A DNA stretch of 64,000 nt from Paenibacillus polymyxa (GTDB lineage Bacteria > Bacillota > Bacilli > Paenibacillales > Paenibacillaceae): NCBI RefSeq assembly GCF_001719045.1, contig NZ_CP015423.1, forward strand, positions 3,166,501 to 3,230,500, given 5' to 3'. A model generated the notes under the pieces. It was not told the DNA's origin. It worked only from the letters and a program-made list of their open reading frames with translations, and did no database searches. This document shows positions 8,868 to 16,987 of the stretch, piece after piece. Position 1 is the stretch's first letter, and every line of letters begins with the position of its first letter. The translations under genes were made by a program, and so were the position numbers.

Positions 8868-9248
8868 TTACAAATTATTCAGAATGTTATCTTCCAAAAC
8901 CGCAGATTTATCCCCGTATTCTTTAATAATATGTCTTTCTCCCCAAGCACAAAGAGAATCTAAAATGCCTTTCAGACTACATCCATATTCACTAAGCTCG
9001 TACTCCACCTTGGGTGGAACCTGATTATAGCTAATCCGATTGACAATGCCGTCTTCCTCTAATTCACGAAGCTGCTGAGTCAGCATTTTTTGTGTTATGG
9101 AAGGCATCATCCGTTTTAATTCGCTTGTCCGCATCTTTCCATGTGTCAAATGACACAGAATGACGCATTTCCATTTCCCACCGATCACCTCTAACGTCGC
9201 CTCAACAGAGATATTGTATTTTTTCTTCCCCAATGCCGATCCCCCCAT
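8868..9248 (-). CDS. HxlR family transcriptional regulator
   Basis: A winged-helix regulator of about 126 residues with all HxlR family landmarks: VEATLEVIGGKWKCVILCHL, then SELKRMMPSITQKMLTQQLR, then VPPKVEYELSEYG. Relatives such as YodB and CatR of Bacillus sense quinones or aldehydes through a cysteine; here CVILCHL supplies two cysteines near residues 28-32. ATG 9248 has a poor ribosome site, while an in-frame TTG at 9233 has GGGGGGA seven bases upstream and may be the true start. It is divergent from the MFS exporter, with a perfect inverted repeat in between, so it probably represses the exporter and itself. Confidence 0.92.
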   Translation of the reverse strand: MGGSALGKKKYNISVEATLEVIGGKWKCVILCHLTHGKMRTSELKRMMPSITQKMLTQQLRELEEDGIVNRISYNQVPPKVEYELSEYGCSLKGILDSLCAWGERHIIKEYGDKSAVLEDNILNNL

Positions 9249-9311
9249 GTGTATCGCTTCTGTTATACATACCTTAACAGCCTGTTTTAATTAAAAAGAA
9301 CTTTATTTAGG

Positions 9312-9344
9312 GTACTTTTTAGTACCTATATCACTAAAAAGTAC
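9312..9344. promoter_or_regulatory. Inverted repeat, probable HxlR operator
   Basis: GTACTTTTTAGT (9312-9323) is repeated perfectly as ACTAAAAAGTAC (9333-9344) across a nine-base spacer, between the divergent HxlR and MFS genes. TACT and AGTA half sites resemble the boxes bound by YodB-type regulators. There is no T run and the position is intergenic-divergent, so it is not a terminator. Confidence 0.75.
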
Positions 9345-9420
9345 GTACTGTTCATATTTGCTTGAATAACTCATAATAACATCTGCTGGTCGAAGATTTC
9401 TATAGATAGGAGTGAAAAAC

Positions 9421-10617
9421 ATGTCGCCAGAATCAAAACGAAGTATCTGGCCATTACTGGCTCTAGCCGTAAGCGCCTTTGCGATTGGGACAACTGAGTT
9501 CATCAGCGTGGGACTGCTTCCCCTGATTGCTGAAGACTTGCACATATCTGTAACGATGTCTGCACTAACTGTAACGCTGTATGCATTAGGGGTGACCATC
9601 GGGGCACCTGTCTTGACCTCATTAACATCAAGTGTTTCCCGTAAAACGTTGCTGCTGTGGATCATGATTATATTTATTGCAGGCAACAGCCTCGCTGCGG
9701 TCTCTAGCGGAATTGCCTTGCTACTGATTGCACGTGTGATCTCGGCGTTCGCTCATGGGGTATTCATGTCCATCGGTTCCACTATCGCGGCCGATCTTGT
9801 GCCGGATGATCGGCGAGCGAGTGCGATTTCCATTATGTTCTCCGGGTTGACCGTAGCCACGGTTACAGGCGTACCTTTGGGTACCTACATTGGGCAGCAA
9901 TGGGGTTGGCGGGCAGCATTTATGGCGATTGTGGTCGTCGGTGTAGTGGCACTCATCGCCAATCTGATTCTGCTGCCATCTACGCTGCGCAAAGGGAACA
10001 AGACTCCTTTCCGCGAGCAGGTCAAACTGGTTACCAATGGTCGCTTGCTACTCGCATTTATCATTACAGCTTTGGGGTATGGAGGCACATTTGTGGTATT
10101 TACTTATTTATCTCCATTACTTCACGACATAACCGGATTTCAGCAAAGTACGGTAACGTTTATACTTTTGCTGTATGGAATTGCGATTGCCATCGGGAAT
10201 GTTATTGGCGGAAAAGCAGCAAACCGCAAGCCGCTTTCAGCTTTGTTTTACATGTTTCTGATTCAAGCAGTGATCCTGTTTCTCCTGTTGTTCACGGCAC
10301 CTTTTAAAACGGCAGGACTGATTACGATCTTCTTTATGGGATTGCTTGCGTTTATGAACGTGCCCGGGCTACAGGTATATGTCGTCATGTTAGCCGAACG
10401 GTTTGCACCCAAAGCTGTCGATGTTGCCTCTGCTGTTAATATTGCAGCTTTCAACGCAGGGATAGCAATCGGAGCTTATGTAGGCGGGATTGTAACGGAT
10501 TCACTCGGTCTCATTCATACGGCCTGGATCGGGAGCATTATGGTTTTCGTTGCGGTTTTGCTCACAGGCTGGAGTCGTATGCTCGAAAAAAGGGATACAA
10601 CCCCCATTACAGGTTAA
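9421..10617 (+). CDS. MFS transporter, drug:H+ antiporter DHA1 family (AraJ-like)
   Basis: A 398-residue protein with twelve predicted membrane spans. The N-terminal SAFAIGTTEFISVGLLPLIA is the hallmark of the AraJ/YdhP/PbuE branch of DHA1 exporters, and FAHGVFMSIGSTIAADLVPD corresponds to the loop after span 4. AGGAG lies eight bases before ATG 9421; GTG 9412 is in frame but overlaps that site. It is followed after 31 bases by the aldo-keto reductase gene, probably as one transcript. It likely exports a toxic small compound under HxlR control. Confidence 0.9.
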   Translation: MSPESKRSIWPLLALAVSAFAIGTTEFISVGLLPLIAEDLHISVTMSALTVTLYALGVTIGAPVLTSLTSSVSRKTLLLWIMIIFIAGNSLAAVSSGIALLLIARVISAFAHGVFMSIGSTIAADLVPDDRRASAISIMFSGLTVATVTGVPLGTYIGQQWGWRAAFMAIVVVGVVALIANLILLPSTLRKGNKTPFREQVKLVTNGRLLLAFIITALGYGGTFVVFTYLSPLLHDITGFQQSTVTFILLLYGIAIAIGNVIGGKAANRKPLSALFYMFLIQAVILFLLLFTAPFKTAGLITIFFMGLLAFMNVPGLQVYVVMLAERFAPKAVDVASAVNIAAFNAGIAIGAYVGGIVTDSLGLIHTAWIGSIMVFVAVLLTGWSRMLEKRDTTPITG

Positions 10618-10648
10618 AGCTTTTAAAAAATAGAGAGGAAGATTCAAA

Positions 10649-11491
10649 ATGACACAAAACTTACAAAGCACAACATTGTTAAACAACGGAGTTCGCATGC
10701 CTTGGTTTGGCATCGGGGTATTTAAAGTGGAAGAAGGTTCGGAGCTGGTCGATGCTATAAAGGCTGCTGTAAAGCATGGCTACCGCAGTATAGATACAGC
10801 TGCAATCTATGCGAACGAAAGCAGTGTAGGGCAGGCTATTCAGGAAGCCCTTCAGGAAAATAATCTGTCCAGAGAAGATCTGTTCGTCACGTCCAAAGTG
10901 TGGAATGCAGATTTAGGCTATGAAGAGACACGAGCCGCTTATGAAGCCAGTCTGGACAAGCTGGGTCTGGAATATCTGGATCTATATCTGATTCATTGGC
11001 CAGTTCAAGGAAAGTATAAAGAAGCTTGGAGAGCGTTGGAATCCTTGTATAAAGAAGGACGGATTAAGGCCATTGGAGTCAGCAACTTCCAGATTCATCA
11101 TTTGGAAGATCTCATGAAGGATGCCGAAATTAAGCCCATGATCAATCAGGTGGAATTCCATCCACAATTAACGCAAGCCGAGCTGTTGCAATTCTGTCAA
11201 AAGAACGACATTCAAATGGAAGCTTGGTCTCCGTTAATGCAAGGTCAATTGCTCGATCATCCGGTACTGCAAGACATAGCGACCAAGTACGGCAAATCGG
11301 TGGCGCAAGTGATTTTACGCTGGGATGTACAGCAGGGAGTTGTCACCATTCCCAAGTCTACCAAGGCGCATCGGATCGTCGAAAATGCCGACATTTTTGA
11401 CTTCGAACTGACGCGCGAGGATATGGATCGAATCCAGGCGTTAAATGCCGATCTTCGGGTAGGTCCAGATCCGGATAACTTTGATTTTTAA
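10649..11491 (+). CDS. Aldo/keto reductase
   Basis: A 280-residue (beta/alpha)8 NADPH-dependent carbonyl reductase of the AKR5 type. The family signature GYRSIDTAAIYANE contains catalytic Asp and Tyr, and the Lys of the tetrad is in LFVTSKVWNADLGYE. The sequences YLDLYLIHWPV and AIGVSNFQIHHLEDL are the second and third signatures, and VVTIPKSTKAHRIVENADIFDFELT binds the cofactor. It resembles YvgN and YtbE of Bacillus subtilis, which reduce methylglyoxal and other reactive aldehydes. A good GAGAGGAAG site precedes the ATG. It likely shares a transcript with the MFS exporter and ends at a clear terminator. Confidence 0.94.
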   Translation: MTQNLQSTTLLNNGVRMPWFGIGVFKVEEGSELVDAIKAAVKHGYRSIDTAAIYANESSVGQAIQEALQENNLSREDLFVTSKVWNADLGYEETRAAYEASLDKLGLEYLDLYLIHWPVQGKYKEAWRALESLYKEGRIKAIGVSNFQIHHLEDLMKDAEIKPMINQVEFHPQLTQAELLQFCQKNDIQMEAWSPLMQGQLLDHPVLQDIATKYGKSVAQVILRWDVQQGVVTIPKSTKAHRIVENADIFDFELTREDMDRIQALNADLRVGPDPDNFDF

Positions 11492-11509
11492 AATTACGTT
11501 CATCATGAG

Positions 11510-11545
11510 ACGCCGTTTCCTTCTTCACTGAAGGGACGGCGTTTT
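11510..11545 (+). terminator. Rho-independent terminator
   Basis: ACGCCGT and ACGGCGT form a stem extended by CCTTC / GAAGG with internal mismatches, followed by TTTT. It lies just after the aldo-keto reductase gene. Confidence 0.8.
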
Positions 11546-11659
11546 GTGCATGATGGGTCTGGAGCTACAGCAATCCAATCCCGCCATATGGTATTATAGG
11601 GTTATGTGAAAAGAGACGTTTTGGAAGCTTGTGAATACGAAAAATTTCCGGGGGACTTC

Positions 11660-12682
11660 ATGAATAAGACGATTGCAGATATAGCCCAAATGGCTGGCGT
11701 ATCCAAGAGCACGGTATCCCGTTTTTTGAACGGCGGGTCTGTCAGCGTGGATACGAAACGAAAAATTGAAAAAGTGGTTAAAGCCACGGGCTATGTGCCC
11801 AATGCCTTTGCCCAGAGTCTTAAGGCGAAGCGGACCAACATCATCGGCACCGTTGTCCCGCGTCTGGATTCTTTTGCGACATCTCATACGCTGATGGGGA
11901 TTGATGAGGAACTGCGTTCTCAGCATTATCAGATGCTGATCTCTAATACGAGCCAGGATGTACAGCGTGAAATCGAAGCCATTTATGAGCTGGGAAGACA
12001 AAAGATTTCGGGCATCATTTTGCTGGCTGCTCAAATTACAGACGACCATCTGGCCGCGATTCGTGACATTGGTATTCCGGTGTTGCTGGTGGGCCAGCAG
12101 CACGAGCAGCTTCATAGTCTTATCCATGATGACTATCGTGCAGGATATGATATCGGCACGTACGTTTTGTCACAGGGACACCGCGAAATTGCCTACGTTG
12201 GTGTTACTGAAAAGGATGTTGCCGTCGGTGTGCAGCGCAAGGAGGGCTTTAGGCAGGCTGTTCGCGATGCAGTGCCTGCTGAGTCTCATACGGACGATGC
12301 GATGCGAGCAGCAGGGTATGATATCAGATACTATGAGACCGGATTTAAAATGTCCGATGCACGGATTGCTGCATCCGCCATTTTGGACCATTTCAAGCCA
12401 TCGTTAATGGTGTGTGCTACGGATAATATCGCGCTGGGCGTAATCAATGCTGCTTATTCCAGAGGGATTGTCATCCCGTTGGATTTGTCGGTAACTGGCT
12501 TTGGGGGATACGATATTACGGAGGTCATTCACCCTGCCCTGACAACCGTTCAATATCCGTATATGGAGGCTGGACGTGTAGCAGCGCAAAATATTATGCG
12601 GCTGGTAGAACATAAATCGGTAGAAAAAGTGACGGTCATGAATTATTCCCTGATCGAAAGAGAAAGCGTTGACAAACGCTGA
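11660..12682 (+). CDS. scrR: LacI family repressor of the sucrose operon
   Basis: A 340-residue regulator. The N-terminal helix-turn-helix (TIADIAQMAGVSKSTVSRFL) includes the hinge region, and is followed by a periplasmic-binding-protein-like sugar domain ending in the usual GGYDITEVIHPALTTVQYPY. ATG 11660 is chosen because GGGGGA lies five to six bases upstream and because family members start right at the HTH; a GTG 18 codons earlier is unlikely. It lies directly upstream of a GH32 hydrolase and a PTS permease. Palindromes typical of LacI operators fill the gap, so it should repress sucrose uptake and hydrolysis. The sucrose operon promoter lies within its last codons. Confidence 0.9.
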   Translation: MNKTIADIAQMAGVSKSTVSRFLNGGSVSVDTKRKIEKVVKATGYVPNAFAQSLKAKRTNIIGTVVPRLDSFATSHTLMGIDEELRSQHYQMLISNTSQDVQREIEAIYELGRQKISGIILLAAQITDDHLAAIRDIGIPVLLVGQQHEQLHSLIHDDYRAGYDIGTYVLSQGHREIAYVGVTEKDVAVGVQRKEGFRQAVRDAVPAESHTDDAMRAAGYDIRYYETGFKMSDARIAASAILDHFKPSLMVCATDNIALGVINAAYSRGIVIPLDLSVTGFGGYDITEVIHPALTTVQYPYMEAGRVAAQNIMRLVEHKSVEKVTVMNYSLIERESVDKR

Positions 12683-12698
12683 ACAAGTGGATTATAAT
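12669..12698 (+). promoter_or_regulatory. Consensus sigma-A promoter of the sucrose operon
   Basis: TTGACA (12669-12674) and TATAAT (12693-12698) are both perfect hexamers with an 18-base spacer. The -35 box lies inside the last codons of the LacI gene, and the first operator sits at the expected transcription start. Confidence 0.85.
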
Positions 12699-12704
12699 TT
12701 CTAC

Positions 12705-12830
12705 GAAACCGGTTCCATAGCATTCGAGCACAAATGGAATCGGTTGCAAATCCATGGATGAGCATTTTTTTTAATCGTATAGGAACCGGTTCCGATTAAA
12801 TATTTTTTTCATTAATTTGGAACCGGTTCC
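12705..12830. promoter_or_regulatory. LacI-type operator cluster of the sucrose operon
   Basis: Three palindromes of the ACCGGT type are visible: GAAACCGGTTCC (12705-12716), GGAACCGGTTCC (12782-12793) and a second GGAACCGGTTCC (12819-12830). A degenerate copy GGAATCGGTTGC is at 12736-12747. The first covers the predicted transcription start; the other two sit in the leader, where bound repressor could block elongation or form a loop. Confidence 0.85.
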
Positions 12831-12863
12831 CGAAGCGAAGTTTTAATAAAATGAGGTACAACT

Positions 12864-14339
12864 ATGAAAATGACAAGAGAACAAAAGTATCGAATGATCG
12901 AGCAGGCAGAGCCCGGTGAAATAGCCGGCTTGGAGGAGAAAGTGGAGCAATGTCACTGGCGGCAGGCGTTTCATATCCAGCCACCGACCGGTTTGCTCAA
13001 TGACCCCAATGGATTTTCTTATTACCAAGGTGAATACCACTTGTTTTATCAGTGGTTTCCGCTCGGAACGGATCATGGGATGAAATACTGGTATCATCTG
13101 AAATCCAGAGATTTGGTCACATGGAATAGTGCGGGCATTGGGATCGCACCGGGGGACTATTTTGATTCGCATGGGGCTTATTCCGGCAGCGCACTGGAGC
13201 ATGAGGGTAAGTTACACATGATGTATACAGGGAATACACGAGACGAAAACTGGATTAGACATCCTTATCAATGCATGGCTGTTATGGATGAGAACGGTCA
13301 CATTACTAAATGGGAGCATCCTGTTATTGCCAATGTGCCAGAAGGCTATACAGACCATTTTCGTGATCCCAAGCTATGGAAAGACGGCGATAGCTTTTAC
13401 TGTGTGATTGGTGCCCAGAGAACGAATTTAACAGGCTGCGCGGTCCTCTACCGATCAACTGACCTTCGTACGTGGGAGTTTGAGGGAGAATTGTGCACAG
13501 GCCTGGAGTCGTTTGGCTACATGTGGGAATGTCCAGATTATTTTGAACTGAACGAAGCGGGAGTCTTGATCTTTTCTCCTCAGGGCTTGGAGCCTTCTGG
13601 GGATGAAAATCGCAATATTTATCAATCGGGCTACGTAATCGGCAAGCCGTTGGATACCGAAACAAGAACGCTGGAGCACGGTGCATTCCACGAGCTCGAT
13701 AGAGGCTTTGACTTCTATGCGCCACAGACGATGATTGACCCACAGGGGCGGCGTATTATGGTGGCATGGATGGGCCTGCCGGATATCGAATATCCCACAG
13801 ATCCGAACGGATGGGCTCATTGTCTGACATTACCAAGGGAGCTTACGCTTCATGAGGGCAAACTCTTGCAGCGGCCGATCCCTGAGCTGACTACGCTGCG
13901 TAGAAATCGTGAGGATCGGGTAGCTGACACGTTATTTTCAGAGAGCAAAACCTATGAAGGATTTACAGGTACGGCCTATGAGCTGATCTGTGAGGTAGAT
14001 CTTTTGAGCGCTAAGGTGTTTGGTATTGAATTCCGTGCGAGTGAGACTGAGAAGACGGTGATTAAATATAATGCCGTCAGTCGCAAACTTGTATTGGACC
14101 GTTCGCAATCAGGTGAGCCTGTAGCCACTTCCTATGGTGAGGTACGGCAGTGTCCATGGGATAAAGATCATATCAAACTACATTTGTTTGTAGATGCGTC
14201 TTCAGTTGAGATTTTCGTCAACGATGGGGAAGAGGTGTTCACCAGTCGTATTTTTCCGCATCCAGAGAGTGACGAAATACGCTTTTTTGCCGACAAGGGA
14301 GAGGCTCTCTTCCAGGCGGTAAAATGGGATTTTACATGA
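12864..14339 (+). CDS. scrB: Sucrose-6-phosphate hydrolase (GH32)
   Basis: A 491-residue intracellular invertase with no signal peptide. It cleaves sucrose-6-phosphate, made by the PTS, into glucose-6-phosphate and fructose. GH32 motifs are intact: the nucleophile Asp in PPTGLLNDPNGF (near residue 49), the transition-state Asp in HFRDPKLW, and the acid/base Glu in YMWECPDYF. The C-terminal beta-sandwich contains LHLFVDASSVEIFVNDGEEV. The ribosome site GAGGT precedes ATG 12864. It lies after the operator-rich leader and 67 bases before the EIIBC start, forming a two-gene operon. The length matches SacA and ScrB proteins. Confidence 0.95.
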   Translation: MKMTREQKYRMIEQAEPGEIAGLEEKVEQCHWRQAFHIQPPTGLLNDPNGFSYYQGEYHLFYQWFPLGTDHGMKYWYHLKSRDLVTWNSAGIGIAPGDYFDSHGAYSGSALEHEGKLHMMYTGNTRDENWIRHPYQCMAVMDENGHITKWEHPVIANVPEGYTDHFRDPKLWKDGDSFYCVIGAQRTNLTGCAVLYRSTDLRTWEFEGELCTGLESFGYMWECPDYFELNEAGVLIFSPQGLEPSGDENRNIYQSGYVIGKPLDTETRTLEHGAFHELDRGFDFYAPQTMIDPQGRRIMVAWMGLPDIEYPTDPNGWAHCLTLPRELTLHEGKLLQRPIPELTTLRRNREDRVADTLFSESKTYEGFTGTAYELICEVDLLSAKVFGIEFRASETEKTVIKYNAVSRKLVLDRSQSGEPVATSYGEVRQCPWDKDHIKLHLFVDASSVEIFVNDGEEVFTSRIFPHPESDEIRFFADKGEALFQAVKWDFT

Positions 14340-14406
14340 GTAGGCTAAAACATCAAGTGGTTCGTTAATCATCAAACATAACGGAATGAACGAGAGGATG
14401 AACATC

Positions 14407-15825
14407 ATGGCGGAAAACAGAGAAATAGCTAAAGAAGTGATCCAGGCAATCGGTGGGCAAGAAAATATTGCATCTTTTGCTCATTGTGCGACGCGCTTGC
14501 GGATTATGGTGCATGACAAGGAGAAGATTGATCAGAAAAAAGTTGAGGAGATCGACAAGGTCAAGGGTGCTTTCTTCAATTCCGGGCAATATCAGATTAT
14601 TTTTGGTACAGGTACGGTAAATCGAATTTTTGAAGAGGTCGAAAAGCTTGGCGTGACCGGTTCATCTAAAGAAGAGGTGAAGAGTCAGGCGAAAAAGGAA
14701 GGCAACGTCTTCCAACGCTCCATTCGTACCTTTGGCGATGTGTTTGTACCCATTATTCCTGTGCTGGTTGCTACGGGGCTGTTCATGGGGCTACGTGGCT
14801 TGCTCACTCAGCCGCAAATTCTCGCTCTCCTCGGCATGACGCCACAGGACATTTCACCCAATTTTCTATTATACACACAAGTATTAACGGATACGGCCTT
14901 TGCTTTTCTGCCCGCGTTAGTCGCATGGTCAGCCTTTAGAGTATTCGGCGGTAGTCCAGTGCTGGGTATCGTTCTCGGTCTGATGCTGGTAAACCCGGCC
15001 TTGCCCAACGCTTATAGTGTTGCGGACGGCTCAGCCCATCCGTTGACGATGTTCGGGTTCATTCCTGTAGTGGGCTATCAAGGCTCGGTATTGCCAGCTT
15101 TCTTCGTGGGCTTGATCGGAGCCAAGCTGGAGCGAGCGCTGCGCAAACGGGTGCCTGAAGCGCTAGATCTGATTCTCACACCGTTTTTAACACTGTTGAT
15201 CATGATCACTTTGGGATTGTTTGCCATCGGTCCGATTTTCCATTCACTCGAAGAATGGGTGTTGCACGGAACAACGTTTGTGCTGGATTTGCCTTTCGGT
15301 ATTGCAGGGATTGTCATCGGTTTCTTGCATCAGATTATCGTCGTTACAGGTGTGCATCATATATTTAATTTCTTGGAGATTCAACTGCTTGAAAAGAACG
15401 GCGTAAATGCCTTTAACGCCATCATTACCTGCGCTATGGCTGCTCAAGGTGCTGCCTGTCTGGCGGTTGGGCTGAAAACGAAGAATAGCAAACTGAAAGC
15501 GTTGGCACTTCCTTCCTCGTTGTCTGCTTTTCTGGGGATTACGGAGCCGGCTATTTTCGGGGTCAACCTGAGATACATGAAGCCTTTTGTTATGGGCCTT
15601 ATCGGTGGGGCGGTTGGCGGTTTTATCGCTTCTGTCTTCCATTTGGCGGCTACAGGCATGGCAGTTACGGTCATTCCAGGCACGTTGCTCTACATGAATC
15701 ATCAGCTTCCGCTTTACATTTTGGCGAACTTGGCTGCTATGGTTGTAGCCTTTGTCCTGACCTGGATGTTTGGCTATAACGATAAAATGTTGGAAGAGGT
15801 CAAAACAGCGGGTTCCTCCAATTAA
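14407..15825 (+). CDS. scrA: PTS sucrose-specific EIIBC component
   Basis: A membrane protein of about 472 residues that imports and phosphorylates sucrose. The N-terminal EIIB domain carries the phosphocysteine in IASFAHCATRLRIMV, and the EIIC domain of about ten spans includes FLGITEPAIFGVNLRYMKPF. There is no EIIA domain, so phosphate must come from a separate glucose-type EIIA, as is common for sucrose EIIBC proteins. ATG 14407 is chosen because AGAGG lies nine bases upstream and the EIIB domain starts at once; ATGs at 14386 and 14398 are also in frame. It is cotranscribed with the GH32 hydrolase and ends at a long hairpin. Confidence 0.94.
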   Translation: MAENREIAKEVIQAIGGQENIASFAHCATRLRIMVHDKEKIDQKKVEEIDKVKGAFFNSGQYQIIFGTGTVNRIFEEVEKLGVTGSSKEEVKSQAKKEGNVFQRSIRTFGDVFVPIIPVLVATGLFMGLRGLLTQPQILALLGMTPQDISPNFLLYTQVLTDTAFAFLPALVAWSAFRVFGGSPVLGIVLGLMLVNPALPNAYSVADGSAHPLTMFGFIPVVGYQGSVLPAFFVGLIGAKLERALRKRVPEALDLILTPFLTLLIMITLGLFAIGPIFHSLEEWVLHGTTFVLDLPFGIAGIVIGFLHQIIVVTGVHHIFNFLEIQLLEKNGVNAFNAIITCAMAAQGAACLAVGLKTKNSKLKALALPSSLSAFLGITEPAIFGVNLRYMKPFVMGLIGGAVGGFIASVFHLAATGMAVTVIPGTLLYMNHQLPLYILANLAAMVVAFVLTWMFGYNDKMLEEVKTAGSSN

Positions 15826-15879
15826 CACCACCCAAGTAATGCGAATACACGCAGATTTATACGCTTAATTATAAATATG

Positions 15880-15963
15880 ATGGTCGTTCTATATGGAACG
15901 CTCTTGGTCCCTAATCAAAAAGGACTACTAGAGCAGGGTTCCAGGTAGAACGACCATTTTTAT
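15880..15963 (+). terminator. Long hairpin terminator after the sucrose operon
   Basis: A perfect 12-bp outer stem (ATGGTCGTTCTA with TAGAACGACCAT) encloses a second imperfect stem with GGAAC/GTTCC, CTCT/AGAG and GGTCC/GGAC segments, and ends in TTTTTATT. The whole structure is about 78 bases, unusually long for a simple terminator. Confidence 0.75.
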
Positions 15964-15969
15964 TAACTG

Positions 15970-15987
15970 AGGATTTTGCAAAATCCT
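15970..15987. repeat. 18-bp perfect palindrome
   Basis: AGGATTTTGCAAAATCCT is self-complementary and lies between the sucrose terminator and the end of the AraC gene. The first 15 bases recur at 38596-38610 in the leader of the beta-glucan importer. Function unknown. Confidence 0.6.
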
Positions 15988-16019
15988 GTAACTATGAAAT
16001 TCTGTTCTAGACCATCCAA

Positions 16020-16808
16020 CTAAACAATCGAAGAGCGTTCATCCAGAAATTCGGACGGCGAGCAGCCTGTCAACCGTTTGAAGATCCGATGAAAATAGGA
16101 AACATCGCTATATCCCACATACTCCGAAATTTCACGAATCGTTAGCCGGGACTCGGTCAGCATGTAGATGGCGGTTTTAATGCGTTGCGTATGTACATGC
16201 TCGCTGATCGTTTGGCGTGTTACCTCACGCAGCAGCGTCGCGGCATAATTGGGGGTTTTACGGATGGCGTCGCCAAGCTCCTCCTTGGTTACCTTTTCCC
16301 GGTAGTGGTTCTGGATATACTGTTTCATATGTTCCACATGTCGCTCTCGATCGCAAGAAATGGCGCCTTTGTCCCATTCCTGATTCATATATATCATTGC
16401 CTCGGTCAGCAGACAGTCAGCCATCAGGGTGTAGTAGCTTGGGTGTTCAGTCCATTGATAGTACATCGATTTAATTCGTTCATGCAGCATATCGTAGCAT
16501 CCAGGTTTGATCAACAACGGCTTGTCAGTATTCAGTATGGGAAGTGGGCTGTTCGTACATGTTTTGCGGCAATGTATCACATACTTGGTATGAAAAAGCG
16601 TAGGAATGCTCTTGCCATAGTAATCCAGATGACCGGGTAAAAGCAGTGTTTCACCCTTACCGAGAATGAATTTGCAACCGTTCACCCAATATACACATTT
16701 GCCAAAGGTAACCAAAATGAACAGTAAGTCATCGTTGTCGCTATTTGCACCAGCCTTTTCATACCAGTCCACACCGTTGTCCTGCCGAATATCCACCAAT
16801 GTAATCAC
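16020..16808 (-). CDS. AraC family transcriptional regulator
   Basis: A regulator of about 262 residues. The N-terminal sensor domain contains CVYWVNGCKFILGKGETLLLPG, a cupin-like core, and the C-terminal double helix-turn-helix contains the signature YVGYSDVSYFHRIFKRLTGCSP. Two GTG codons could start it; the one at 16808 is preferred because GGGGAG lies eight bases upstream, while GTG 16817 touches that site. The middle region has several cysteines (IHCRKTCTN). It is divergent from the pyruvate kinase gene, and a tandem 19-bp direct repeat lies in between, as expected for AraC-type binding. It probably activates the kinase gene. Confidence 0.9.
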   Translation of the reverse strand: MITLVDIRQDNGVDWYEKAGANSDNDDLLFILVTFGKCVYWVNGCKFILGKGETLLLPGHLDYYGKSIPTLFHTKYVIHCRKTCTNSPLPILNTDKPLLIKPGCYDMLHERIKSMYYQWTEHPSYYTLMADCLLTEAMIYMNQEWDKGAISCDRERHVEHMKQYIQNHYREKVTKEELGDAIRKTPNYAATLLREVTRQTISEHVHTQRIKTAIYMLTESRLTIREISEYVGYSDVSYFHRIFKRLTGCSPSEFLDERSSIV

Positions 16809-16834
16809 GAAACTCACTCCCCGATGTCTTCAAC

Positions 16835-16872
16835 ATTCATTATACTGTAGTACATTCATCATACTATAGTTC
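16835..16872. promoter_or_regulatory. Tandem 19-bp direct repeat, candidate AraC binding site
   Basis: ATTCATTATACTGTAGTAC (16835-16853) is followed directly by ATTCATCATACTATAGTTC (16854-16872), with 16 of 19 bases identical. It lies seven bases before a possible -35 box (TTGGTG at 16879) of the pyruvate kinase gene. Direct half-sites next to -35 are typical for AraC-family activators. Confidence 0.65.
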
Positions 16873-16987
16873 ATAGTCTTGGTGCACGGGTACAGGTAGA
16901 ATAGAGCTATATAAGTTTAATGTAGATAGAGAAGCAAAGTGGAATAGAAAACCATACAGTAAAGACATTCAGGAGGATGACATTACT

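Noticed and set aside
9312..9344. Inverted repeat considered as a terminator
   Set aside because: It lies between divergent genes, has no T run and its stem is AT-rich, so an operator is more likely.
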